Made by a program: the position numbers and the translations under genes. The notes under the pieces are model-generated. The model was not told the DNA's origin and did no database searches. It worked only from the letters and a program-made list of their open reading frames with translations. DNA of 64,000 nucleotides, from the NCBI GenBank assembly GCA_002869385.1, contig PKTB01000005.1, positions 1-64,000 on the forward strand, written 5' to 3'. Of this stretch, positions 19,709-30,422 are shown in pieces. Numbering within the stretch: the stretch's first letter is position 1; each line of letters opens with the position of its first letter. This DNA comes from Marinilabiliales bacterium (lineage in GTDB: Bacteria > Bacteroidota > Bacteroidia > Bacteroidales > ML635J-15).

Positions 19709-20062
19709 ATGAATATTGAAGAATTACGCGAATACTGTCTTTCAAAGAAAGCTGTAACTGAAAGTTTCCCTTTTGATGAAGAAACTTTGGTATTTAAGGT
19801 TGCAAATAAGATGTTTGCTCTTTCAGCTCTTGAAAAAGGGAATAACATTGTGCTTAAATGTGATCCGGAAAGAGCAATACAGTTACGTGAAGAATACACA
19901 GAAATAGAAGCCGCATGGCATATGAATAAAACACATTGGAATCAGATAGATTTAAATGGTAGTGTGCCAAATAATTTGATAATAGAATTAATTGACCACT
20001 CCTATGAATTGATTGTTTCTAAACTCACCCAAAAAATAAAAACAGAACTTTTGGGAGAATAA
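19709..20062 (+). CDS. MmcQ/YjbR family protein
   Basis: Small 117-residue protein of the MmcQ/YjbR family (double-wing fold, DNA-binding-like; the cellular role is not established). Family features are the N-terminal LREYCLSKKAVTESFPF, the mid-protein VFKVANKMFAL and the late W-x-x-x-x-W pattern (AAWHMNKTHWNQ). A TACCTTTG box at 19686-19693 lies 15 bp upstream. The gene abuts the convergent lipoprotein gene with no intervening base, so the two stops are back to back. Confidence 0.85.
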   Translation: MNIEELREYCLSKKAVTESFPFDEETLVFKVANKMFALSALEKGNNIVLKCDPERAIQLREEYTEIEAAWHMNKTHWNQIDLNGSVPNNLIIELIDHSYELIVSKLTQKIKTELLGE

Positions 20063-20725
20063 TTACCAATTAACAAGTTCAGGTACAATCTCAGGATTAT
20101 CACCAAATGAATAGTTTAACCATAAATATTTAAACCATATCACCCGATTACCTTTAATCTTTAAGCATAAAAGTTTCTCATCACGTGAATAAATAAAACA
20201 ATCAGAAGAAGTCGTATCCGGTTGACCAAATCGTTTAATAATTAATGAATCTGGTGTGTTTACAAAATTGGAATTTTCAAGTCCTGACCACTCAATACAA
20301 GATTGGATTCCTATTAATATCTCATTATCTGCTCCATAATATCTATCCTCAGGTGTGGACCATGGTTTAATTACTTTAAAACATAATGGTCTTTGCTCAT
20401 TCTCAATCATACCCAAAAACTCAATAGCCCAATAGTCATAATAAATACTATTACTATCAGAGATTTCATGAAAGTATTTTGTTGGAAATCTAACAATGCC
20501 TCCTGAGTGCATTGCTTGTGTATTTCTTTTTAACGCATAAAAATCTACAGGCTTTTCAAAATACATATCCAAAGAGTCGGGTATATAAATTTGCTTTTCA
20601 AACGTATCTACTAGCACTGTTGTATCATTATCCAATTGTTCTTCTCCCACTTGATCTTTATTTACTTTTGAAGTGCAAGAAGCAATGACAAACATTACTG
20701 CAAATAGTATCAGTCTATATTTCAT
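20063..20725 (-). CDS. Putative lipoprotein of unknown function
   Basis: I do not recognise a family. The first 17 residues form a lipoprotein signal with lipobox IASC, so the protein should be anchored in the envelope. The 220-residue chain is rich in aromatic and acidic residues and has no catalytic motif I can identify. Its start codon overlaps the threonine aldolase stop by one base (TAATG), which indicates translational coupling. Confidence 0.7.
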   Translation of the reverse strand: MKYRLILFAVMFVIASCTSKVNKDQVGEEQLDNDTTVLVDTFEKQIYIPDSLDMYFEKPVDFYALKRNTQAMHSGGIVRFPTKYFHEISDSNSIYYDYWAIEFLGMIENEQRPLCFKVIKPWSTPEDRYYGADNEILIGIQSCIEWSGLENSNFVNTPDSLIIKRFGQPDTTSSDCFIYSRDEKLLCLKIKGNRVIWFKYLWLNYSFGDNPEIVPELVNW

Positions 20726-21744
20726 TATAATGATTTTATAAATTCGTCAACAGCCTCTTCTTTTGTCGCCCACGAACAAACTAATCTTACTACCGAGTTA
20801 TTCTCATCATATTTTGTCCAGATATAGAAACCGAATTTCTTTTCAAGCTTTTCAATTACAGTTTTACTCAAAATAGGAAATATTTGATTCGATTCTGGTT
20901 GAGTATAAAAACCTATACCTTTCTCTTTCAGTACATTAGCAAGCTTTTGCGCCATTTTATATGCATATGTTGCCAATTCATAATATTTACCGTCTGTAAA
21001 TAATTGTTCGAACTGTATTCCAATAATTCTTCCCTTTGCTAACAAAGCTCCTTTTTGTTTCATATTATAACGAAACTTCTCTTTCAACTCAGGATTATTA
21101 ATTACAATAGCCTCTCCTATTAAAGCACCGTTTTTAGTACCACCTATGTAAAACGCATCAACTAATGAACTGATCTCAGCAAGACTCATATCATTTTTGT
21201 CTGACATCAATGCAGCTCCAAGCCTTGCGCCATCAATATACAAATACATTCCATGCTTTTTACACACATTTGATAAAGCCTCAAGTTCTGCGCGTGTATA
21301 TACTGTTCCAATTTAGGTTGTATTTGAGATAAATGCAATTTTTGGAACAACCATATGTTCATCGTAATGAAATTCAACCTGCTCGGTAATATGTTTAGGT
21401 AATAATTTACCGTTTTCAGGTTCAACAGTATTTGTTTTATGACCAGTAAACTCAATTGCACCTGCTTCATGAATTTCGATATGTGCGGTTTTTGGTGCAA
21501 CTATTGACTCATATGGCTTTAAAAATGCTGACATACACAGTAGATTTGCTTGTGTTCCTCCGGAAACAAAATGTATATCTGCATCTGTATTTCTAATTTC
21601 TTTACGAATAAGTTCTGCCGCATTTTTACAATAATCGTCATCTCCATATCCTTCCTGTTTAATTAAATTGGTTTCTGATAATTGTTTTAAAATGGATGGA
21701 TGTGCTCCTTCACTGTAATCATTTAAAAATCTGTAAAATTTCAT
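20725..21744 (-). CDS. ltaE: Low-specificity L-threonine aldolase, with in-frame TAA
   Basis: PLP enzyme that splits threonine or allo-threonine to glycine and acetaldehyde. The fold-type I features are HIEIHEAGAIEF, DGARLG (the Asp that binds the PLP nitrogen) and GGTKNG, whose Lys at about residue 204 carries PLP. Codon 144 (21313-21315) is TAA between ISNTT and IGTVYT. Relatives usually have Glu there (GAA to TAA). Both halves share one frame and total 339 positions, the family length. It sits 5 bp downstream of the GNAT-like gene and is coupled to the lipoprotein gene. Confidence 0.9.
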
Positions 21745-21749
21745 AAGGT

Positions 21750-22898
21750 TTAATTTGTAAATCGCTCAAAGATAATATCTGAATCTATAATATAACGCAT
21801 AGTTACATGTGTTTTTGCATGTGTTGAGTTCCCCAGATGTTTATATATCCTATTTACTTTAGGGTTATAATCTCCTACCCAAGACATCTCAAGTTCCTCA
21901 ATTCCCTCTTCCTTCATAGCTTCTGTCATTTTCCAAAATAAGGCTCCTGCTACACCAGAACTATGATATTTTGGATTAACTCCAAAAACTAATAATCGGG
22001 CTCTATTAACATTTTTAATTTTGTGAACCATTTTTAGTTTGTTTAACAAATGAAATTTCCCCTTAAATTTATCAAATATCAAATTTAAATCAGGAAATGC
22101 TATTGCCATTCCAATAGGATAATCATCTTTATATGCAAACCATATAAACTTTGGATTAGAAACAGGTTTTAATTCCTTGACAATTTTCTCAAAATATTCT
22201 TCCTCAACAAACTGGTGATTTGCATGAAATGCTGACCAAACATCATTGAAAACTATGGTTGTATTCCTCACGTCCTTTTGGTTCATTTTTTTACCTGCAT
22301 GTCCAAAAGAAAAATCGCCTTTTTCAACAATATGCTTTGCAAATTTCACATGTCTTTCCGGAAACTCTTTTGACAGGTCAACATGATAGGAATTCTGCTC
22401 AAAATATACCTTAAAACCATAGTTTTCAAACAATTTCTTATAGTAGGGCAGATTATATGGCATTCCAAAACCTTGCTTACTAAACCCATCAATTAATATA
22501 CCCCAGTGGTTATAATTCTCACCTGGCACAATAACACCATCAACAGCCTGCATTCCGGCAGCTTTAAGCCATTCAACAGCTGAATCAAATAATAGATTTG
22601 CTGCCTCCTGAGAATCAATACATTCAAAGAATGAAATTCCTCCAGAATATGGTCTTTTATTTTTTGATTTTGACTCTGTCCAAAAAGCAATTATCCTACC
22701 TACAGGTTCTCCATTTTCGTACAAAATCCACAAATTATAATCTCCGCTTTTTATAGCAGGATTTCCCTCTCTATTAAATATATTTTTAATAGCAATATCA
22801 GGTACACATACCCAATTTAGATCATCTTGATAAATCAAATGCGGAACTAGAAAGAAACTTTTTGAGAAGTTCTTTCCCTCATCCAAAATCTTAAACAT
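21750..22898 (-). CDS. GNAT-like N-acetyltransferase protein
   Basis: This 382-residue protein resembles the large GNAT-like proteins found in many Bacteroidota: an N-terminal region (ILYENGEPVGRIIAF) and a C-terminal acetyltransferase-like part (LLVFGVNPKYHSSGVAGALF ... YKHLGN) that contains the acetyl-CoA pyrophosphate-binding region. The substrate is unknown. It is the first gene of a leftward unit with ltaE and the lipoprotein. Confidence 0.75.
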   Translation of the reverse strand: MFKILDEGKNFSKSFFLVPHLIYQDDLNWVCVPDIAIKNIFNREGNPAIKSGDYNLWILYENGEPVGRIIAFWTESKSKNKRPYSGGISFFECIDSQEAANLLFDSAVEWLKAAGMQAVDGVIVPGENYNHWGILIDGFSKQGFGMPYNLPYYKKLFENYGFKVYFEQNSYHVDLSKEFPERHVKFAKHIVEKGDFSFGHAGKKMNQKDVRNTTIVFNDVWSAFHANHQFVEEEYFEKIVKELKPVSNPKFIWFAYKDDYPIGMAIAFPDLNLIFDKFKGKFHLLNKLKMVHKIKNVNRARLLVFGVNPKYHSSGVAGALFWKMTEAMKEEGIEELEMSWVGDYNPKVNRIYKHLGNSTHAKTHVTMRYIIDSDIIFERFTN

Positions 22899-23266
22899 AC
22901 AATCTTTTTTAAGGCAAAATTTTCAAAATATCAATGTGTAAAAATACAAAACATTTTACTACCTAAAGCCAAACAATGTTCATACATTTTCTTTTAAGCT
23001 TTACGAACATTCGCAATATTTTGTTAATCAATAAGATAGATTTTTCGACAAATTCCATTACCGAAACAAAAAAAGTTTAGAGACACAACACCCCCCTACC
23101 TGCCTTAAAGTGTTGCAAACAAAGAACTCCATACATTAGAAATAGCATATAAATTAATTCTACAAAAAATGTTGATTTATTTAAATTTATATTATTTTTG
23201 CAGTCCGTTTGGTCATCCAGCCTATGGGTTAAATTATTATTTAACGAATTTAAAATTTTTAAAGTT
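22899..23266. other. Divergent intergenic region upstream of rplM
   Basis: No credible gene is seen in these 368 bases. The region holds the rplM promoter, a transcribed leader of about 60 bases and a C6 tract at about 23091-23096. No conserved riboswitch was recognised. Confidence 0.6.
23171..23200 (+). promoter_or_regulatory. rplM: Likely promoter of the rplM-rpsI unit
   Basis: The -7 box TATTTTTG (23193-23200) lies 18 bp after GTTG, a near match to the -33 TTTG element. Both match the Bacteroidota consensus and sit about 65 bp before the L13 start. Confidence 0.6.
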
Positions 23267-23722
23267 GTGAAAACATTAAAGTACAGAACAATATCAGCCA
23301 ACAAAGAAACTGTTAACAAACAGTGGTTTGTTGTTGATGCAGAGGAAGAGGTTCTTGGACGTCTTGCTTCAAAAGTGGCATTTGTGCTTCGTGGAAAGCA
23401 TAAACCTGACTTTACACCTCATGTTGATTGTGGAGATAATGTAATTGTTATCAATGCTGATAAAATTAAACTTACAGGTAAGAAATTAACTGATAAAGTT
23501 TATATCAGACACTCAGGTTATCCAGGTGGACAAAAGAAAACAACTCCTGAAGAGATGTTAGAAAAGCATCCTGAGAGAGTTATTGAAAAAGCTGTTAAAG
23601 GAATGTTACCTAAAAATCGTTTAGGTGCTGATTTATTCAGAAATTTATATGTGTATGTTGGTACTGAGCACAAACACGAAGCTCAAAAACCAACCAAGTT
23701 GTACTTAAATACAATTAAATAA
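23267..23722 (+). CDS. rplM: 50S ribosomal protein L13
   Basis: An early-assembling 50S protein. [25 protein letters not shown] and [13 protein letters not shown] are highly characteristic. The start is GTG at 23267 ([15 protein letters not shown]), chosen because Bacteroidota L13 begins at this point and the result is the canonical 151 residues. Upstream in-frame codons would fall in the leader. No ATG is available nearby, so the GTG start may be genuine or an altered ATG. S9 follows after 5 bp, the classic rplM-rpsI pair. Confidence 0.96.
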   Translation: MKTLKYRTISANKETVNKQWFVVDAEEEVLGRLASKVAFVLRGKHKPDFTPHVDCGDNVIVINADKIKLTGKKLTDKVYIRHSGYPGGQKKTTPEEMLEKHPERVIEKAVKGMLPKNRLGADLFRNLYVYVGTEHKHEAQKPTKLYLNTIK

Positions 23723-23727
23723 GCATT

Positions 23728-24114
23728 ATGGAAGTTTTTAATGCAATAGGACGTAGAAAACAAGCCACAGCCAGAGTATATCTGAGCGAAGGCAAAGGGA
23801 ATATTACCGTAAATAATAAAAAAGTAGAAGATTATTTTACTGTATTGCAATTACAATACATTGTAAAACAACCTTTCGAAACTATTGACAAACTTGACGC
23901 TTACGACGTTAAAGCCAACATCGATGGTGGTGGTATCAAAGGTCAGGCAGAAGCTTTACGTTTAGGAATCTCAAGAGCATTGCTTAAAGTAGATCCTGAA
24001 TACCGCGCAAGCCTAAAACCTATGGGATTTTTAACTCGTGATCCAAGAGTTGTTGAAAGGAAAAAACCGGGTCAGAAGAAAGCTCGTAAAAAATTCCAGT
24101 TCAGTAAACGTTAA
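23728..24114 (+). CDS. rpsI: 30S ribosomal protein S9
   Basis: A 30S protein whose C-terminal tail contacts P-site tRNA. It shows the IGRRKQATARVYLSEG start, GGGIKGQAEALRLGI and the basic tail ending FQFSKR, which is complete and canonical. At 128 residues it has normal length and no disruption, and it is co-transcribed with rplM. Confidence 0.97.
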   Translation: MEVFNAIGRRKQATARVYLSEGKGNITVNNKKVEDYFTVLQLQYIVKQPFETIDKLDAYDVKANIDGGGIKGQAEALRLGISRALLKVDPEYRASLKPMGFLTRDPRVVERKKPGQKKARKKFQFSKR

Positions 24115-24222
24115 TATTTTCATAGAGAATTATAAATCGAGTTTAGTATCTAAATTGTATGGATTGTTTTTTAACCTACCATACAGTTGTTACTGCAGAA
24201 CGTAAACTTAAAAATTAAAAAA

Positions 24223-25086
24223 ATGTAAAGAGTAAATTTTGATCAATTATTGGATGCAGGTGTACACTTTGGACACCTAAGACGTAAATGGAATCCTTCA
24301 ATGGCACCATATATATTTATGGAGCGTAATGGAATTCATATTATTGATTTGCACAAAACCGTTGCTAAAATCGACGAAGCTGCAAACGCAATGAAAAACA
24401 TTGCAAAATCAGGAAGAAAAATTCTTTTTGTTGCTACAAAAAAACAAGCAAAAGACATCGTTTCTGAAGAAGTAAAAAAAGTAAACATGCCTTACGTTAC
24501 TGAACGTTGGCCAGGTGGAATGTTAACTAACTTCCCAACTATCAGAAAAGCTGTTAAAAAAATGACGACTATCGATAAAATGCAAGCTGACGGAACTTTG
24601 GCAACTATGTCAAAACGTGAAAGATTGCAGATTACTCGTCAAAGAGCTAATCTAGAGAAAAACCTTGGTTCTATCTCTGATCTTTCAAGATTACCAGCTG
24701 CTTTGTTCGTAGTTGACGTAATGAAAGAAAACATTGCCGTTAAAGAAGCTATGAGATTAGGAATTCCGGTATTTGCAATGGTTGACACAAACTCAGACCC
24801 AAAACCGATTGATTATCCAATACCTGCAAATGATGATGCTTCAAAATCAATTCAAGTAATTGTTGGAGCAATGTGTCAGGCAATTAAAGAAGGACTTCAG
24901 GAAAGAAGTGCTGAAAAAGAAGTAGCTGCTGCTGAAAAAGCTGCTGAGAAGAAAAAAGAAGCTCAGGAAAAAACTGAAGATAAAGCACCTGCTAAAAAAA
25001 CAAGAGCAAGAAAAGAAGCTCCTAAAGCAGAAGCTAAACCTGAAGAAAAAGCAGAAGCTAAAAAAGAAAGTAAATCAACAGAATAG
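24223..25086 (+). CDS. rpsB: 30S ribosomal protein S2, with TAA at codon 2
   Basis: An essential 30S protein. The frame reads ATG-TAA-AGA and then VNFDQLLDAGVHFGH; Bacteroidota S2 starts MSRxNF, so Ser codon 2 (TCA) is replaced by TAA at 24226-24228. The rest is intact and highly conserved (TERWPGGMLTNFPTIRK, VVDVMKE, DTNSDP), followed by a Lys/Ala/Glu-rich C-terminal extension from about residue 225. Without readthrough the next possible starts are the TTG at 24250 or the ATG at 24301, which would remove conserved N-terminal residues. It lies 108 bp after rpsI and 25 bp before tsf, in the normal rpsB-tsf order. Confidence 0.95.
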
Positions 25087-25111
25087 TCAACTTTTAAAAT
25101 TTTAAATCAAA

Positions 25112-25939
25112 ATGGCAAATATAAAAGCTGCAGATGTAGCCAAATTAAGAAAAATGACAGGTGCAGGCATGATGGACTGCAAAAAAGCATTAGTTGAAGC
25201 TGATGGTGACTTCGAAAGAGCAAAAGAACTAATTCGCGAAAAAGGTTTAGCAATTGCTAACAAAAGAGCGGATCGTGAAGCTTCTGAAGGTGCTGTGATT
25301 GCAAAAACCGTTAAAGATGATACAGTTGGTGTAATGATCGCTTTAAACTGCGAAACAGACTTCGTAGCTAAAAACGATGACTTTGTTGCTTTAGCTAATT
25401 CTATCCTTGAGGCTGCTGCTGAAAATTTACCAGCTAATGTTGATGAACTTAAAAACATCGAAATTAATGGTCAAAAAATTGGTGATCTTGTAGTTGAAAG
25501 AAGTGGTGTTACAGGTGAAAAAATGGAAATCGCATTTTATGATAAAGTAGAAGCTGCTCAAGTTGCTGCTTATATCCACATGGGAAACAAACTTTCAACA
25601 CTAGTTGGATTAAATACTAAAGTAGATCCTCAAATCGGATTAAACATTGCTATGCAAGTAGCTGCAATGAATCCTGCAGGTGTTGATAAAGACTCTGTAT
25701 CTCAAGAGGTTATTGATAAAGAATTAGAGATTGGTCGTGAACAAGCTAGACAAGAAGGTAAGAAAGAAGAACTTCTTGACAAAATTGCTCAAGGCAAGCT
25801 TCAGAAATTCTTCAAAGAAAACACTCTTTTAAATCAAGAATTTGTTCAAGAAGGTAAAATCTCTGTTAGAGATTATCTAAAGAAACAAAATCCTGAACTT
25901 ACAGTTACTGAATTTAAAAGATTTGGATTATCAAATTAA
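25112..25939 (+). CDS. tsf: Elongation factor Ts
   Basis: Nucleotide-exchange factor for EF-Tu. The UBA-like N-terminus (VAKLRKMTGAGMMDCKKAL) and the core LNCETDFVAKND and HMGNKLSTLV are typical. At 275 residues it is complete. It is probably co-transcribed with rpsB and ends at a strong terminator. Confidence 0.97.
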   Translation: MANIKAADVAKLRKMTGAGMMDCKKALVEADGDFERAKELIREKGLAIANKRADREASEGAVIAKTVKDDTVGVMIALNCETDFVAKNDDFVALANSILEAAAENLPANVDELKNIEINGQKIGDLVVERSGVTGEKMEIAFYDKVEAAQVAAYIHMGNKLSTLVGLNTKVDPQIGLNIAMQVAAMNPAGVDKDSVSQEVIDKELEIGREQARQEGKKEELLDKIAQGKLQKFFKENTLLNQEFVQEGKISVRDYLKKQNPELTVTEFKRFGLSN

Positions 25940-25956
25940 TATTTTCACAATATTAT

Positions 25957-25986
25957 AAAAGCCTCTGATTTATCAGGGGCTTTTTT
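25957..25986 (+). terminator. tsf: Terminator after tsf
   Basis: The inverted repeat GCCTCTGA / TCAGGGGC (one G-T pair) is preceded by A4 and followed by T6. Confidence 0.9.
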
Positions 25987-26125
25987 ATTGGTCTAATTAT
26001 ACAAGATATAATAAATCACTTTTTCACGAACAATAGTATAAGTGCTGGTAAAAAAAACAAAAAAGGTTTAAGAATGAGCTAAATGGCCTTGATTCTTAAA
26101 CCTTAAATCTTTTATATGCAATAAA

Positions 26126-28600
26126 TTACATCATCGGCATTCCACCACCACCTTGTTGTCCATCAGTTTCGCCTTTGTCTCTTCGTGGCTTATAGTCATT
26201 TATCTTATATGTCAAGCCAAGATTCAATCTAAAACCACTGATTAAATAATTTGTTGTTGACATTAAATTTCCATTAACTGTTTCACTAACCCAATATTTT
26301 GAATGAATAATATTATCACATCCAAAGGTTAATGATAATTTGTTTTTAAAGAAATCCTGTTTTATCGCACTACTAATAGTATAAAATGGTTTAGTTGTTG
26401 AATAAAGTTCAATTCTAGGACCAGAAAAATACCCTGAAACTTGCAATCTGGTTTTTGTTTTATGGTATGTATAACTTACATTTAACCATGCATTATAATT
26501 AAATGATTCTTTACTCAATACCGTACCTGAATCAGTTGTGCCTTCTAAAGCATAATAGTAAACACTACCACCTGTAGCAAAAGTAATTGCCTTTAAAATC
26601 TTCACATTAATCATTGCCTCTAAACCAGTAGAATAATCCATATCAATATTATCAAAAGTAGTAACACTTACTGTATATGAAGTGTCTGACAAATATGATA
26701 ATTGAGATATCTTATTGTTTGTTTTTCGATAAAAAGCTTCCAATGATAAATAATTCATTCCTTTAAAAACAGAATAACCTAACTCATACGAATCGGTAAA
26801 TTCAGGTTTAAGTTCTGGATTACCCATTCTAATCATATTTAACCCAACAATCGTTGTTTGAGGATCTAAATGCCATGGGTGTGGTCTGGTAATTCTCCTA
26901 CTATAACTACCAAATATTTGGTTTGATTGATTAATACTTTTTGATATATGTACTGTTGGAAAGAAAGACAAATCTTCGTTTCCGAATTCTCCACCACTAA
27001 GAGTTTTAGTGTATAATCTATCTGTATATTCCATTCTCAAACCTAACTTATAACCAATTTTTAACACATCTCCACTAAATGTTGAATACAAAGATTGGAT
27101 GTTTTCATAAGCATCAAGAGGATTTAGCCTTGTACTGTCTATTAAACGTTCTTCGCCACCTGGTGCTATTAAATTGTAATAATCATACTGACTTGAGGAA
27201 TTAAATAAATTAAGCTTATAACCAGCCTCTAACTTGCCTCCAAAAATTGGATTCACATAGTTTAACTCAAATTGAGTACGATTGTTATTATCAGTTTCTT
27301 CAGCATTATTACCAAAATTACTAATACCATTAGTTGTGATATAGTCAGCCTCATAGGTAACCAAATAATCCGAATATCTCTCAAATTGACCTAAATCATA
27401 AGTTCCTAATAAGTTTAATTCATGCCCCTCTTTTTTAAACTTATGTGTATAGTCAAGATTAAACTTATAATAATTATTAAAAAAATCCATTGCAGACACC
27501 TGATTATAAACATATGAATATGAGTTTGTATTAACAGTACTCATTGCATCAAATACATTTGCTGAAGTAGTGACATTACCATGCCCCCATTTACCAAGAC
27601 TTGCTGAGACTGTTAAAAGGTCATTTTCTGTAATTGTAATATCAGTACCCAATCTGACACTATAGTTTTCACTTTGCCAAATACTTGTAAAATCAGTATT
27701 AGTTTGTAATAAAGAGTCTGTTAATAATGTTTGCTGTGTTAGATCTCCACTTCCTGGATGATTATGCTTACGATAATTTACTCCGAAAAAGAAATTGATG
27801 TTTTCTTTTCTAATATTAAATATCAAATTTTCTGATGTATTAAACTTATCTAATACTTTACCAACATTTGCCGATAACATACCATTAATTCCATTCCGTT
27901 TTTCCTTTTTAAGAATAACGTTTATTATCCCAGCAACACCATCAGCTTCATAGCGTGCCGAAGGGTTGGTAATAATCTCTATTCTTTCAATGTTTTCAGC
28001 AGGAATTGATTTTAGTCCATCACTACCTTCGATAATTGACTGTCTGCCATCTATCAATAACTTAAATCCGGAATTCCCTCTTATACTAACATTACCATCA
28101 ATATCTGTTTGGACTGATGGAACGTTTTTAAGGACATCAACAGCCGTTCCACCAGCAGCCAAAATATCTTTAGTTGGATTAATAATTTTTTTATCGATCT
28201 GATATTCAACGTGTTTTACCTCAGCTTCAACATTTACTTCACCTAAAACATTAACATCTGGTTCTATAACAATATTTTCAAAACCAAAGTAAGGCACCTG
28301 TTCTGTCAGGACAAAAATATCAGAGACATATTTTTTAAACCCAACAAATTCAACTTCGATATACAAACTGTCTTTCGGTAATTTTTGCACAAAAAACCTT
28401 CCACTTGCATCAGATATTGTTCCATTTATCAAACTGGAATCTTTTGCCAGATAAACAGAAATATTTGCATATTCTACAAACTGTCCTTCGAGAGATTCTG
28501 TTACGAGTCCATAGATAACTCCACCTTCAAAATCCTGTGATTTAATATTACCTACTGCAATAATAGTTAAAAGAGTAAATACAAGAATAAGCTTTTTCAT
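26126..28600 (-). CDS. TonB-dependent-receptor-like outer membrane protein
   Basis: Outer-membrane beta-barrel of the type with an N-terminal carboxypeptidase-regulatory-like domain (about residues 25-110), a plug domain (DVLKNVPSVQTDIDGNVSIRG, IERIEIITNPSARYEADGVAGIINV) and a large C-terminal barrel (OMP_b-brl_3-like). The signal peptide is residues 1-22, ending IKSQ. Such proteins import nutrients or act in envelope biogenesis; no SusD partner is adjacent, so the substrate is unknown. The C-terminus is Gly/Met-rich (GGGGMPMM). I chose ATG 28600 over the in-frame TTG at 28618. It is a stand-alone gene of 824 residues with no disruption. Confidence 0.87.
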   Translation of the reverse strand: MKKLILVFTLLTIIAVGNIKSQDFEGGVIYGLVTESLEGQFVEYANISVYLAKDSSLINGTISDASGRFFVQKLPKDSLYIEVEFVGFKKYVSDIFVLTEQVPYFGFENIVIEPDVNVLGEVNVEAEVKHVEYQIDKKIINPTKDILAAGGTAVDVLKNVPSVQTDIDGNVSIRGNSGFKLLIDGRQSIIEGSDGLKSIPAENIERIEIITNPSARYEADGVAGIINVILKKEKRNGINGMLSANVGKVLDKFNTSENLIFNIRKENINFFFGVNYRKHNHPGSGDLTQQTLLTDSLLQTNTDFTSIWQSENYSVRLGTDITITENDLLTVSASLGKWGHGNVTTSANVFDAMSTVNTNSYSYVYNQVSAMDFFNNYYKFNLDYTHKFKKEGHELNLLGTYDLGQFERYSDYLVTYEADYITTNGISNFGNNAEETDNNNRTQFELNYVNPIFGGKLEAGYKLNLFNSSSQYDYYNLIAPGGEERLIDSTRLNPLDAYENIQSLYSTFSGDVLKIGYKLGLRMEYTDRLYTKTLSGGEFGNEDLSFFPTVHISKSINQSNQIFGSYSRRITRPHPWHLDPQTTIVGLNMIRMGNPELKPEFTDSYELGYSVFKGMNYLSLEAFYRKTNNKISQLSYLSDTSYTVSVTTFDNIDMDYSTGLEAMINVKILKAITFATGGSVYYYALEGTTDSGTVLSKESFNYNAWLNVSYTYHKTKTRLQVSGYFSGPRIELYSTTKPFYTISSAIKQDFFKNKLSLTFGCDNIIHSKYWVSETVNGNLMSTTNYLISGFRLNLGLTYKINDYKPRRDKGETDGQQGGGGMPMM

Positions 28601-28808
28601 AATAGCGATTTTTCTCAAAGAAAACGAAAATTACACTACTACAACATCATTTAACATTTTTTAACAAAAGTTTAACCAGTTATTATGAATAATTATTCTT
28701 ACATATTTTTCGCAAAATTTTCTTTTGATACTTTCAGGTATTTTTTGTATATTAGTAAAGTGTAAGCATTGTTTAATTATAACTCAATAATGATATTTAC
28801 TATATAAT

Positions 28809-30398
28809 ATGAAAAGCTTAAAAGTTTTTATCTGGTTTGCATTATTTATAATGCTTACAAAATTGAACTTCTCCCAGGAAAGATTCTACAACTTATATCC
28901 AGGTTGGACTATTTTAAAAGTTGTTGAAACTGAAAATGGTTATACAACCTATGGTCACACATTTGAAACAAACGGTTTTGAAATACCTCCTATTGTTAAT
29001 TTTATCGATGGACAGGGGAATTACAAGAATAGTTATGTATATAGTGATAATGATACGATCGCAGGTATCTGTACATATAAAAAAGAAAACTATTCAGTAT
29101 TAGAAGATAAAATAATTGTTAGTGGCACATACAAAGAATATCTGAAAGATTTTTTACTCAGCCCTGCAATATGTTTTTTTAATAAAGAAAACTACTATTT
29201 AGATTCAATTATTGATTTAAAATCATTTTTCGATGATAAGAATGTAATAATTAGAATGCATAATTTATTAGAAGATGAAATACATTTGTTTGGAACGATT
29301 AGTTATAGTACATAAGATGTAGTAAGAGTAAAACCCATTTTCTGCAAATATAATTTTATAACAAAAGAGTTATCCTGGAAAATATACCCTTCAAGAGCAA
29401 ATATTAAGTCAACACCTATAGATTTTTTACGACTAGATGATGGAGGTTATTTATATTCAGTGCACAAACTTATTTATTCATGGCCATATAGATATGTTTG
29501 TACAATTCTAAGATTTAATGAAGAAGGCTCATTAAAATGGTATTGGCGAACACCAAACAATGAAGTTACAATAGAATTTAGTGATGGCCCAGAACAATTT
29601 GAAACAGGAACAGTCTGTGCACATTTATTTAATATTGCAAATGATGAAACATTGGTAATTTGGACGGATGAGTTTCTTTGTATTAATTATGGTAGTTTTA
29701 ATCCATATTCAACAATATGGACAGGAAAACTTGATATAGAAACTATAGGAAGCGAATTTTATGATGTTACCAATTTAGAAACATATTTTGGTGATTTCGA
29801 ACATCAAGGATGGGCGATAATAGATTCCTATAAAGATGAAGATGGCAACATTTTTCTACTATTAAACTCTTATTATCATCACGAGAGCGCTCTTATGAAA
29901 TTAGATTATTATGGCGAAGGACAATGGATAAGAAGATATAGATGCTTTCCAGAGGATACAGAGGATAATTATACTATGCTGGAATGCATTACTCCAACTT
30001 CAGATAATGGGTTTGTTCTGGCAGGTGAATTCCAGTCAGATCCAAGCGAACTATTTCCTCAGCATATCCAATCTGCAGTTTTATTTAAAGTTGATAGCTG
30101 TGGATGTCTGGAAGAAGACTGTGATAATAGTAGTGTTGAAAATTTTATCTATCATATAAAACCTGAAATTTTCCCTAACCCATCCTCTGATATAATAAAG
30201 GTCAATATTTCAAAAGAACTAAAAGATAAAAATATAGATTATAAAATCTACAATTTACAAGCTCAAATAGTGAAATCATGAAATGAATTATATTCAGATT
30301 ATATGACAATTAATATATCAGATCTTCGTTCTGGGATTTATACAATAATTATTATGGGTAATGGTAAAATCTATTCTGGAAAATTTGAAAAAATATAA
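28809..30398 (+). CDS. Secreted T9SS type A protein of unknown function, with two in-frame stops
   Basis: I do not recognise the main domain. A signal peptide (residues 1-23, ending NFSQ) opens the protein. The middle is rich in beta-strand-like aromatic/acidic segments resembling the beta-propeller-like cargo common in this phylum. The C-terminal ~80 residues (PEIFPNPSSDIIKV ... LRSGIYTIII) are a T9SS type A sorting domain. Codon 169 (29313-29315) is TAA and codon 491 (30279-30281) is TGA. Both are followed by in-frame coding sequence, and the TGA lies inside the sorting domain (IVKS-x-NELYSDY), where Gly is plausible (GGA to TGA). One 529-residue protein is therefore split in three. Confidence 0.78.
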
Positions 30399-30422
30399 TT
30401 ATTTCAAAATTTATTTAAAACG

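Noticed and set aside
23085..23103. C6 tract as a phase-variation switch for rplM
   Set aside because: It is outside any gene and upstream of the promoter of an essential ribosomal gene, so switching makes little sense.
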